This document shows, in pieces, positions 49,185 through 57,238 of a stretch of DNA of 64,000 nt (its first letter is position 1; every line of letters begins with the position of its first letter). Made by a program: the position numbers and the translations under genes. The notes beneath the pieces were generated by a model. The model saw nothing but the letters and a program-made list of their open reading frames with translations, made no database searches and was not told the DNA's origin. This stretch comes from Catelliglobosispora koreensis DSM 44566 (GTDB lineage: Bacteria > Actinomycetota > Actinomycetes > Mycobacteriales > Micromonosporaceae): contig NZ_KB903293.1 in NCBI RefSeq assembly GCF_000379685.1, positions 31,774 through 95,773 on the forward strand, written 5' to 3'.

Positions 49185-50381
49185 TCAAACCGTCCCGGTC
49201 GCGATGGCCATTTGCGATCTGGCCGGCATCCGCCGCACGCTGTCGTAGATGCCGAGGATCGCCTCAACGAACGCTTGCGGCGTATGCCTTTGCGCGTTGA
49301 CGCGAGCGTTCGCGCCGAGCGCACGGGCGAATTCGCGCTCCCGCAACAGGCCTATGATGCCCTCAGCGAAGGTGTCCTTCGTGGCCAGGACGGCCTGCCT
49401 CTGGAGTACCCCCTTTTCATAGAGCACCTCATCGAGCAGCACGCTGGGGACCCCGGCGAGCGCGGCCTCTTGCAGCACCAGAGCCTGTGTGTCGGTCAGC
49501 GACGGGAAGGCGAAGACCTCCGCCGCCTGGTAGGCCGCGGCGACTTCCTCAGGCGGCAACTGTCCGGTCACGACGATCCGGTCGGTGCGGATCATCCGCT
49601 TGAGCCAGCGCGGCTCGTAGACCGCGCCGATTAGCACCAGCTTGGCGTTGGGCTCGGCTCTCAGCACCTGCTCGAAAGCCGGGATCAAGGTCTCGACGCC
49701 CTTCTCGCGGTTGACCCGCCCCACGAAGAGCACCACCCGGTCGGTGTCCGCGATCCCCCATCTGCGCCGCCAGCCCGGGGCCGCGTCTCGCTTTTCCACC
49801 CCAGTGGGTACTAGGTAGAGCTTGCGTGGATCCACGGGCAGCGTGATCCGCTCTAGGACTGCCGCCGTCGGCACGATCACGGCGCTCGCGGTCCCGAGCA
49901 GCAACTCGTTGCCCGCATCCAGCGCCCGCTGCCGGCTGGTAGCCGAAGCGTCGGGGCAAGGGCGGCCTAGTTTCCACGCGTAGAGGCGGGCCATCGTCCA
50001 CAGCGCGGGCGCGGGCACCCGGTAAGCGGCGGCGTAGGCGTGCAGATCCGTGTGATAGGTCTGCACCAGCGGGATGCTCAGCCGTTGCGCGAGCAGGACG
50101 CCCAGCAGCCCGGCCGGGCCGGGACTGTGCACGTGGACTATGTCGGGCCGGTGTCCAGCCAGCTCCGCGATGAGCCGGTCGCGGCCGCCGGTGACAGGCC
50201 AGTGCGCCAGGCGCAGGTCAGCTACTCCACAGGGCAGCGAAGGAAGGCTGACCTGGCCTCTTGGCGCCACGATCGTGCTGGTGTGGCCGAGCGTCTCCAA
50301 CGCGGCGCTCAGCGTGCGTAACGAGGTAATGACCCCGTCGCGTCGCGGCAGGTACGTATCGGTGAAGTGCAGTATCCGCAC
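49185..50381 (-). CDS. GT4 glycosyltransferase (mannosyltransferase-like)
   Basis: About 398 residues with the GT-B fold: N-terminal RILHFTDTYLPRRDGVITSL, donor-side VLFVGRVNREKGVETLIPAF and the EX7E-like FPSLTDTQALVLQEAAL. It resembles actinobacterial alpha-mannosyltransferases for phosphatidylinositol mannosides or glycolipids. GTG 50381 is chosen as it opens at the conserved strand; an ATG at 50417 would add 12 residues. Divergent from deoC over 53 bases. Confidence 0.88.
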   Translation of the reverse strand: MRILHFTDTYLPRRDGVITSLRTLSAALETLGHTSTIVAPRGQVSLPSLPCGVADLRLAHWPVTGGRDRLIAELAGHRPDIVHVHSPGPAGLLGVLLAQRLSIPLVQTYHTDLHAYAAAYRVPAPALWTMARLYAWKLGRPCPDASATSRQRALDAGNELLLGTASAVIVPTAAVLERITLPVDPRKLYLVPTGVEKRDAAPGWRRRWGIADTDRVVLFVGRVNREKGVETLIPAFEQVLRAEPNAKLVLIGAVYEPRWLKRMIRTDRIVVTGQLPPEEVAAAYQAAEVFAFPSLTDTQALVLQEAALAGVPSVLLDEVLYEKGVLQRQAVLATKDTFAEGIIGLLREREFARALGANARVNAQRHTPQAFVEAILGIYDSVRRMPARSQMAIATGTV

Positions 50382-50434
50382 AAGCAGCAGATTCGCTGGG
50401 TACTGCCAATACCCCATGTCCAGGTCGTAACCGA

Positions 50435-51370
50435 ATGGTGAAACGTAGACTTCGCCTTGTGAACAACGCCGAGCTAACGCGCATCCTCCACGGGCTGCCG
50501 GGCGTCGACAAAGTTGGTGCGGAGGCGCGGGCGGCCAGCCTGGGCACCCGGTCCATCAAGACCACGGCCAAGGCCTGGGCGATCGACACCGCGATCCGCA
50601 TGGTGGACCTAACCACCCTCGAAGGCGCTGACACTCCCGGCAAGGTCCGGGCCCTGTGCGCGAAGGCCAGACAACCCGATCCCAGTGACCAGACTGTCCC
50701 CTCCGTCGCGGCGGTGTGTGTCTATCCCTCGATGGTCCCGACAGCTGCAGAAGCTTTGAAAGGCTCAGGGATTCACCTGGCCAGCGTCGCCACCGCCTTC
50801 CCGAGCGGGCAGGCGCCCCTGAGCGTCAAGCTCGACGACACCAAGGCGGCTGTTTCGGCCGGCGCCGACGAGATCGACATGGTGATCAGCCGCGGCGCGT
50901 TCCTGGCTGGCCGTTATCTGGACGTCTACGACGAGATCGTGGAGGTCAAACGGGCCTGCGGCGACGCGCACCTCAAGGTGATCCTGGAGACGGGCGAGCT
51001 GGCCACCTATGACAACGTGCGCCGTGCCTCCTGGCTGGCCATGCTCGCCGGTGGCGATTTCATCAAGACCTCAACCGGCAAGGTCACCCCGGCCGCGACT
51101 TTGCCCGTCACGCTGATCATGCTGGAAGCCGTGCGCGACTTCCTCGCCGAAACCGGCCGCAAAGTCGGCGTGAAACCGGCCGGAGGCATCCGGACCACCA
51201 AGGACGCCATCAAGTACCTGGTGATGGTGAACGAAGTGGCCGGTGAAGGCTGGCTCGACCCGGACTGGTTCCGCTTCGGTGCTTCAACGTTGCTCAACGA
51301 CTTGCTGATGCAGCGCCACAAACTGGCCACCGGGCACTATTCCGGCCCCGATTACTTCACTTTGGACTAA
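50435..51370 (+). CDS. deoC: deoxyribose-phosphate aldolase
   Basis: A 311-residue DeoC that cleaves 2-deoxyribose 5-phosphate to acetaldehyde and glyceraldehyde 3-phosphate. The Schiff-base Lys is in GGDFIKTSTGK (K211), the second Lys in GVKPAGGIRT (about K247), and DEIDMVISRG is the substrate strand. It belongs to the longer actinobacterial type. The next gene, an aldehyde dehydrogenase 4 bases on, can oxidise the acetaldehyde. Confidence 0.97.
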   Translation: MVKRRLRLVNNAELTRILHGLPGVDKVGAEARAASLGTRSIKTTAKAWAIDTAIRMVDLTTLEGADTPGKVRALCAKARQPDPSDQTVPSVAAVCVYPSMVPTAAEALKGSGIHLASVATAFPSGQAPLSVKLDDTKAAVSAGADEIDMVISRGAFLAGRYLDVYDEIVEVKRACGDAHLKVILETGELATYDNVRRASWLAMLAGGDFIKTSTGKVTPAATLPVTLIMLEAVRDFLAETGRKVGVKPAGGIRTTKDAIKYLVMVNEVAGEGWLDPDWFRFGASTLLNDLLMQRHKLATGHYSGPDYFTLD

Positions 51371-51373
51371 GCC

Positions 51374-52798
51374 ATGTTTGAATACGCGCCCGCTCCAGAA
51401 TCCCGTTCCATCGTCAACATCAAGCCCTCGTACGGGCTGTTCATCAACGGGTCGTTTGTGGACGGATCATCGTCGTTCAAAACGATCAATCCGGCGTCGG
51501 AAGAAGTGCTCTCCGAGGTCGCCTCGGCAGACGCCAGCGATGTCGACAAGGCGGTCAAGGCCGCCCGCACGGCGTTTAGCAAGACGTGGGGCAAGATGCC
51601 CGGCAAGGAACGCGCGAAATACCTCTTCCGGATCGCGCGCCTGATCCAGGAACGCTCCCGTGAACTCGCCGTCCTCGAAAGTCTCGACAACGGCAAGCCC
51701 ATCAAGGAATCCCGCGATGTCGACCTGCCTTTGGTGGCCGCGCACTTCTTCTACTACGCGGGGTGGGCCGACAAGCTCGGCTACGCCGGCTTTGGCCCGA
51801 ATCCGAAGCCGCTAGGTGTTGCAGGACAAGTGATTCCGTGGAACTTCCCGTTGCTCATGCTCGCGTGGAAGATCGCGCCCGCACTGGCCGCCGGCAACAC
51901 GGTCGTGCTCAAGCCGGCCGAGACGACACCCTTGACCGCGTTGCTGTTCGCCGAGATCTGCCAGCAGGCTGACCTTCCGCCCGGGGTGGTCAACATCGTG
52001 ACCGGCGCGGGCGAGACAGGTGCCGCGATCGTCGAGCATCCCGATGTGAACAAGGTGGCCTTCACCGGGTCAACGGACGTCGGGCGCATCATCGCGCGCG
52101 CTGTGGCTGGTACCCAAAAGAAAGTCACGCTTGAGCTCGGCGGCAAGGCAGCGAATATCATCTTTGAAGACGCGGCGATCGACCAGGCGGTTGAGGGCAT
52201 CGTCAACGGCATCTTCTTCAACCAGGGTCACGTGTGTTGCGCTGGCTCACGGTTGCTGCTGCAGGAGTCCATTCAGGACGCGGTGCTGGAAAAGCTCAAG
52301 CGCCGCATGACCACTCTGCGCGTGGGTGACCCGCTGGACAAGAACACCGACATCGGCGCCATCAACTCGGCCGAACAGCTTTCGCGCATTCGCACCCTGT
52401 CGGAAATCGGGGAGAGCGAGGGTGCCGAGATGTGGCAGGCGCCCTGCGACCTTCCCGCGCACGGATTCTGGTTCCGCCCAACGATTTTCACCGGCGTCTC
52501 GCAAGCTCACCGCATCGCGCGCGAGGAGATCTTCGGCCCGGTGCTGTCGGTGCTGACGTTCCGCACGCCGGCCGAAGCGGTGGAGAAAGCCAACAACACG
52601 CCCTATGGCTTGTCCGCGGGTGTGTGGACAGAGAAGGGCTCGCGCATCCTGCAGATCGCCGATCAACTGCGGGCCGGGGTCGTGTGGGCGAACACGTTCA
52701 ACAAGTTCGATCCCACGGCACCGTTCGGTGGGTACAAGGAATCTGGATACGGTCGCGAGGGTGGCCGCCACGGGCTGGAGGCATACCTTGCGGCTTAA
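51374..52798 (+). CDS. aldehyde dehydrogenase, catalytic member of the pair
   Basis: A 474-residue NAD-dependent ALDH. General base E254 (LELGGKAAN), nucleophile C288 (GHVCCAGSR), NAD site FTGSTDVGR, and PWNFPLLM are all present. It likely removes acetaldehyde made by DeoC. ATG start right after the deoC stop. The following gene is a truncated ALDH paralogue overlapping its end, and the two proteins may form a complex (see findings). Confidence 0.95.
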   Translation: MFEYAPAPESRSIVNIKPSYGLFINGSFVDGSSSFKTINPASEEVLSEVASADASDVDKAVKAARTAFSKTWGKMPGKERAKYLFRIARLIQERSRELAVLESLDNGKPIKESRDVDLPLVAAHFFYYAGWADKLGYAGFGPNPKPLGVAGQVIPWNFPLLMLAWKIAPALAAGNTVVLKPAETTPLTALLFAEICQQADLPPGVVNIVTGAGETGAAIVEHPDVNKVAFTGSTDVGRIIARAVAGTQKKVTLELGGKAANIIFEDAAIDQAVEGIVNGIFFNQGHVCCAGSRLLLQESIQDAVLEKLKRRMTTLRVGDPLDKNTDIGAINSAEQLSRIRTLSEIGESEGAEMWQAPCDLPAHGFWFRPTIFTGVSQAHRIAREEIFGPVLSVLTFRTPAEAVEKANNTPYGLSAGVWTEKGSRILQIADQLRAGVVWANTFNKFDPTAPFGGYKESGYGREGGRHGLEAYLAA

Positions 52799-53573
52799 CG
52801 TGCGTAAGACGTACAAGCTCTACATCGGTGGAGCGTTCCCCCGCAGCGAGTCAGGACGGACCTACGAAGTGGACGGTCAGAACGCGGCCCTCGCCTCCCG
52901 CAAGGACGCGCGCGACGCCGTGCTGGCGGCCCGTGCCGCGTTCGGCAAATGGTCCACGGCCACGGCCTACAACCGCGGCCAGATCCTTTACCGCGCGGCG
53001 GAAATGCTGGAGGCACGGCGCTCAGAGTTTCCGGCTGGTGAAGTCGACGACGCCATCGACCGCCTTATTTGGTACGCGGGCTGGGCCGACAAACTGGCAC
53101 AGGTGACAGGCAGCGCGAACCCTGTGGCGGCACCGTATTTCAACATCTCGTCACCGGAGCCAAGCGGTGTCATCGCGATCGCGGCACCGGCGGGTTTCCT
53201 GGGCTTGGTCAACGTCATCGCCCCGGCGATCGTGTCCGGCAACACCTGTGTCGTCGTAACAGAGTCAGCGATTGAAGCGATCACGTTCGCCGAAGTGCTT
53301 GCCACGTCTGATCTTCCGGGCGGTGTCGTCAACATCCTCACTGGCTTCGCCAAAGAGGTCGCCCCGTGGCTCGCCTCGCACGACGACGTCAACGGCCTCG
53401 ACCTCACCGGTGTCACCGACGCTGAACTCGCGACGGAACTCGAGCGCCAGGCGGCCGACACCCTCAAGCGGGTCATCCGTCCCAGCACTCCAAAGTGGAC
53501 GGACGATCCCGGCCTGGGCAGAATGACGGCGTTCCTGGAAACCAAGACCGTTTGGCACCCGAAGGGCGTCTGA
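52788..53573 (+). CDS. truncated, non-catalytic aldehyde dehydrogenase homologue
   Basis: About 261 residues that align with the N-terminal half of ALDH (YKLYIGGAFPRSESGRTYEV, WSTATAYNRGQILYRAAEML, LIWYAGWADKL, PSGVIAIAAPAGF) but stop before or degrade at the FTGS, ELGGK and GQxC regions: the Glu and Cys of catalysis are absent. The frame is clean, so it is not a decayed copy. TTG 52788 is chosen for GGAGG six bases upstream; it overlaps the catalytic gene by 11 bases. Comparable gene pairs beside deoC are found in Streptomyces, as I recall. Probable partner subunit. Confidence 0.85.
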   Translation: MRLNVRKTYKLYIGGAFPRSESGRTYEVDGQNAALASRKDARDAVLAARAAFGKWSTATAYNRGQILYRAAEMLEARRSEFPAGEVDDAIDRLIWYAGWADKLAQVTGSANPVAAPYFNISSPEPSGVIAIAAPAGFLGLVNVIAPAIVSGNTCVVVTESAIEAITFAEVLATSDLPGGVVNILTGFAKEVAPWLASHDDVNGLDLTGVTDAELATELERQAADTLKRVIRPSTPKWTDDPGLGRMTAFLETKTVWHPKGV

Positions 53574-53574
53574 T

Positions 53575-54018
53575 TTGCCGACCGTCTCCGGGCCGGTCAG
53601 CGGCACGTCGCTGACCGCCCCACTGTCCGCGGTGGAGTGCGTCTGGTTCAAGGTGCGAGTCGATTCGTGGCAAGCGCACAAAGACCTGCACCACCGCGAC
53701 ACCGTCTACTTTTCCCGCTCAGCCGAGCCGTTCTTCATCGGCGACGTCCCCGTGAGCCCAAGTCTCGCGGAAGGCACCGTGTCAGTGACCGAGACGTTCA
53801 CCGGCAAACGCCCGCCGTCGGCCGAGGAGACACCACTGCTGCACCTGCTGGCCAGCCGGGGCTTGATCGACCCCAAGGCACTGCACCGGCGGGCGCACTT
53901 GCTCGACGAAATCGTCTGGGAAACCACCGAATACGTGCTCACCCCCGGCACAGCCCTAACCGTGCGCGGCCGCCGGTCCCGCTCAGGGCTCCTCAAACCT
54001 TCTTTGTTCGCGCGGTAA
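53575..54018 (+). CDS. GIDE-like domain protein
   Basis: A 147-residue soluble protein resembling the GIDE domain of the MULAN E3-ligase-like family (PLSAVECVWFKVRVD near residues 17-31, then PFFIGDVPVSPSLAEGTVSV). No RING finger and no membrane helix, so it is not a ligase in the eukaryotic sense. Role unknown. TTG start one base after the ALDH-like stop, hence probably the last gene of the deoC operon. Confidence 0.55.
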   Translation: MPTVSGPVSGTSLTAPLSAVECVWFKVRVDSWQAHKDLHHRDTVYFSRSAEPFFIGDVPVSPSLAEGTVSVTETFTGKRPPSAEETPLLHLLASRGLIDPKALHRRAHLLDEIVWETTEYVLTPGTALTVRGRRSRSGLLKPSLFAR

Positions 54019-54051
54019 ACAGATCACCGTCCTCGCAGCGTCCTTAGGAAC

Positions 54052-54540
54052 GTGGACGAAGCATTCGAGCAGTATGTGCACGCCCGTGGCCGGGTGCTGC
54101 TGCGCTTCGCCTATGTGCTCTGTGGAGATCATCACCTAGCGGAAGACCTGGTCCAGGAGGTTTTGGCCAAGGCACATCGCCGGTGGTCGCGCATCGAGGC
54201 GGAGCAGCCGGATGCCTATCTCAAGCAGGCCCTGGTACGCACTCACCTGTCCTGGTGGCGGCGACTGTCCAATCGCGAGACGCCTCGTGAGGTGATGGCT
54301 GAGCCGGCCGGGCCGGATTTCGCGCAACATATGGCGGTCCGCGATGAGCTGTGGCGGCTGCTCGCGAGCTTGCCTAAGGCCCAGCGAACCGTTTTGGTGC
54401 TGCGGTTCTTCGAAGACCTAGACGATGCGCGCATTGCTGAGGTGATGGCGTGCTCGCAGGCCACGGTCCGCGTGCACGCCTTTCGGGGGCTCAGCAAACT
54501 GCGCTCGTCGGTTAGCCCACGGGAAGTGATCACGGCATGA
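54052..54540 (+). CDS. SigE-family ECF sigma factor
   Basis: A 162-residue ECF sigma factor of the actinobacterial SigE-family type. Region 2: LLRFAYVLCGDHHLAEDLVQ; region 4: LPKAQRTVLVLRFFEDLDDA and ACSQATVRVHAFRGLSKLR. GTG start. The next gene begins in an ATGA overlap and encodes a single-pass membrane protein that probably controls it. Confidence 0.93.
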   Translation: MDEAFEQYVHARGRVLLRFAYVLCGDHHLAEDLVQEVLAKAHRRWSRIEAEQPDAYLKQALVRTHLSWWRRLSNRETPREVMAEPAGPDFAQHMAVRDELWRLLASLPKAQRTVLVLRFFEDLDDARIAEVMACSQATVRVHAFRGLSKLRSSVSPREVITA

Positions 54541-55484
54541 ACCTCACCGATGAACTCCGGCTCACGATGCGTGATCACGCCGAAGCCGCTCCTGAAGGGA
54601 CGAGTTTGATGGCCGCTGTCAGGACCCGGTCGCAGCAACAGCAACGGCGGCGGCGGACGATCGGGGTCAGCGTCGCGCTGGTGGCCGCCGTTGGTGTCGC
54701 CATCCCGGTTCTGTTGATGCGACAGTCGCCGGCTCCGACGCAATCGGCGGGCTCGAACCTCGTGTGGGTCGGCGAGATGACGCGCCCGTACCCAGCGGAT
54801 CTGAATCTCGAAGGGGTCGAGTTCGACTACTACGGCGTCGGCGGAGCGGGCGGCTACCGGCTGGAAAATGGGCGCGCTTACAACGGCACCGGAGAGGGCG
54901 AATACGTGTCGATCGGGACCACCGAAGACGCTCCGGCGACCTGGCAAGGCGTATCGAGCACAGCTGATTCCGTGCGGGGACGGCCAGCGCTAGCCTGGTC
55001 GGGAACGCTGAACGGCAAGGCACATGTCCGGCTGACCTGGCAGGACGAGAAGGGCCGCTGGCTGGCCGTTTCCAGCGCGGTCTACAAAGCTGACACCCCC
55101 ACGTTTATCAAGACAGTCGCCGAGACACTCAAGCCCGGCACCTGGCGCATCGCCATTCCCTATCGCTTCGCGAAGCTGCCAAAGAATGTCTATATCGTCA
55201 CGGCCAGCCAGCAGCGCGTTTGTTTCGCTGTGATCGGTCAGCAGAAGGAAGCCTTGTGTTTCCAGGACGGTCCGCCCGCGACAGATCAGACAGGCAAAGA
55301 GGTGACGGTGCGCGGGCAGACGGGACGGCTCGCCGAGCAGCCAGATGGCTCGACGACACTGGCTCTGCCGCTCAGCGATACGCGCTGGATGATGGCCTCC
55401 GCCGCGCCTGGAGTCCTCACGTCACCAGCAGATCTTGCGGCGATCGCGGAATACGCGACCGCGGAGCAACACCCCGGGCTCTAG
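54537..55484 (+). CDS. membrane protein coupled to SigE-type sigma (putative anti-sigma)
   Basis: A 315-residue protein: about 40 cytoplasmic residues, a basic stretch (QQQQRRRR), one membrane helix (GVSVALVAAVGVAIPVLL), and a 250-residue exported beta-rich domain. The cytoplasmic part is short and has no zinc finger, unlike RskA/RsrA, so the anti-sigma role rests on the ATGA overlap with the sigma gene and on similar gene pairs in actinobacteria. Confidence 0.75.
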   Translation: MNLTDELRLTMRDHAEAAPEGTSLMAAVRTRSQQQQRRRRTIGVSVALVAAVGVAIPVLLMRQSPAPTQSAGSNLVWVGEMTRPYPADLNLEGVEFDYYGVGGAGGYRLENGRAYNGTGEGEYVSIGTTEDAPATWQGVSSTADSVRGRPALAWSGTLNGKAHVRLTWQDEKGRWLAVSSAVYKADTPTFIKTVAETLKPGTWRIAIPYRFAKLPKNVYIVTASQQRVCFAVIGQQKEALCFQDGPPATDQTGKEVTVRGQTGRLAEQPDGSTTLALPLSDTRWMMASAAPGVLTSPADLAAIAEYATAEQHPGL

Positions 55485-55505
55485 TGACCTGCGTCATCCG
55501 GCACG

Positions 55506-57170
55506 ATGGGTGTTGTGCGCCCGTTTGATCCGAGACTGATCCGGCATGTCCCGGCCATGCGCCGCGACGTCGCCCTGCTGGCGGTGCTCGGAGTCGCGAC
55601 GGCGCTTTCGATCGTGATCGCGGCCAGTGCCTTGGCGAAGGCGCTGGCCGCGTTTTCTGTTCCGGCCCTGGCCACTTTCGTGGCGGCGCTCGGCGCTAGA
55701 GCGGTGTTCACGGGACTCAGCGGTGTGGTGACTGCCCGCATGGCCGCGACCGTGAAGGCGCAACTGCGCGGCGAGCTCCTGAAAGCGGCCGGAAACGCGG
55801 GGCCGGTGTGGCTGGGCGGCCAGCGAGCTGGCGAGCTGGCCACACTGACCGGCCGCGGACTGGACGCTTTGGACGGTTACTTCACCGGTTACCTGCCGCA
55901 ACTCGTGCTCAGTGTCACGGTGCCGCTCGCGGTGCTGCTGACCCTGGCCTTCGCTGATGTGACCTCAGCCGTAATCGTGCTGCTGACCCTGCCGTTGATT
56001 CCGGTGTTTGGCATCCTCATCGGCTGGCAGACCCGGGTCGCGACGGAACGTCAATGGCGCCGGCTTCGCTTGCTGGGCGGGCATTTCCTGGACATGGTGA
56101 CCGGGCTGGCCACGCTGCGGGCGTTCCGCCGCGCTGGCGCACAGGTGGCGGCCGTGCGGGAGATGGCCGACCGCCATCGCAGCGCGACCATGAAGACGCT
56201 GCGGATCGCCTTCCTGTCCGGCCTGGCCTTGGAATTGGTAGCCACGATTTCGGTCGCACTGGTCGCGGTGCCCATCGGCATCCGGCTGCTGTCGGGCGGG
56301 CTGACGCTTGGTACGGCGATGTTGGTGTTGCAGCTGACGCCGGAGGCCTATGCCCCCCTGCGCATCGCGGGCACGCGGTTTCACGCGAGCATGGAAGGAC
56401 TGACGGCGCTCGATCAGGCGTTCACGTTGCTTGCCGCCGCACCCACGGCTAAGGCATCCACTCCGGTCGCTGGCTTCACCGAGCTCGTGCTCAAGGACGT
56501 CTCGGTGAGTTATGAGCGCGAGACGGCGCTGTCCTCAGTGGTCCTGACGATCCGCGCGGGCGACCGCATCGCGCTCACCGGTCCCAGCGGCGGCGGCAAG
56601 AGCACTTTGCTCGCTTTGCTACTTGGCTTCGTGACCCCCACCGAGGGAACCATTCTCATCGACGGGGTTGATCTATCTACTTTGGACCGGCCCGCCTGGC
56701 GTTCCAACATCGCGTGGGTACCACAAAAGCCGCATCTGTTCGCGGGAACGCTCGCCGCCAACATCAGCCTGGGCGACCCTGACGCTCCTCCGGAGGCGAT
56801 CGACGCGGCAGCCAAGGCGGCCGCTCTCCCGCACGACCTCGGCATCGTCCTAGGCGAACGCGGGCACGGCATGTCCAGTGGGGAGCGGCAGCGCATCGCC
56901 ATCGCCCGGGCCTTCCTGCGCGACGCCGGCCTGCTGTTGCTCGACGAGCCAACGGCTCGCCTCGACCGGGTCAGCGAAGCCGCCGTGATCTCGTCCACGA
57001 TCGCGCTCGCCGAAGGCAAGACAGCACTGATGGTCGCCCACCGCCCGGCGATGCTGACCGCGGCGACCCGCGTCCTGCACGTCGAAAACGGCACCGTCAC
57101 CGAACTCCCTACCCCGGCTCTGCATCCCGAGCCCGCCGGCGATCCCGCGACAGCCGGAGTCATCCAATGA
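55506..57170 (+). CDS. cydD: CydD, thiol exporter ABC subunit
   Basis: A 554-residue half transporter: six membrane helices, then an ATPase domain with GPSGGGKSTLLALLLG, MSSGERQRIAIARA and LLLDEPTARLD. CydDC exports glutathione/cysteine-like thiols (here probably mycothiol-related or cysteine) and is needed for cytochrome bd assembly. ATG start. The stop overlaps the start of a 23-codon ORF in turn overlapping cydC. cydA and cydB are not in the window. Confidence 0.93.
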   Translation: MGVVRPFDPRLIRHVPAMRRDVALLAVLGVATALSIVIAASALAKALAAFSVPALATFVAALGARAVFTGLSGVVTARMAATVKAQLRGELLKAAGNAGPVWLGGQRAGELATLTGRGLDALDGYFTGYLPQLVLSVTVPLAVLLTLAFADVTSAVIVLLTLPLIPVFGILIGWQTRVATERQWRRLRLLGGHFLDMVTGLATLRAFRRAGAQVAAVREMADRHRSATMKTLRIAFLSGLALELVATISVALVAVPIGIRLLSGGLTLGTAMLVLQLTPEAYAPLRIAGTRFHASMEGLTALDQAFTLLAAAPTAKASTPVAGFTELVLKDVSVSYERETALSSVVLTIRAGDRIALTGPSGGGKSTLLALLLGFVTPTEGTILIDGVDLSTLDRPAWRSNIAWVPQKPHLFAGTLAANISLGDPDAPPEAIDAAAKAAALPHDLGIVLGERGHGMSSGERQRIAIARAFLRDAGLLLLDEPTARLDRVSEAAVISSTIALAEGKTALMVAHRPAMLTAATRVLHVENGTVTELPTPALHPEPAGDPATAGVIQ

Positions 57171-57238
57171 CGCGGCCCCGCGCTGCCGGTCCGATGCAGA
57201 GCCCGGGGGAGCGCATGACCGCAGGAGGCGCTCAATGA
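57167..57238 (+). CDS. 23-codon ORF coupling cydD to cydC
   Basis: Encodes MTRPRAAGPMQSPGERMTAG and three more residues. Its ATG overlaps the cydD stop as ATGA and its TGA overlaps the cydC ATG as ATGA, so ribosomes could pass through all three. The first eight codons resemble the first codons of cydC (MTRSGTAG), suggesting it arose by local duplication. It contains the GGAGG site for cydC. No known peptide matches; it may only serve translation coupling. Confidence 0.45.
   Translation: MTRPRAAGPMQSPGERMTAGGAQ

Noticed and set aside
52788-53573. Truncated ALDH as a frameshifted pseudogene
   Set aside because: The frame is clean, has a good GGAGG site and ends in a unique tail; the missing catalytic part is not present in another frame downstream.
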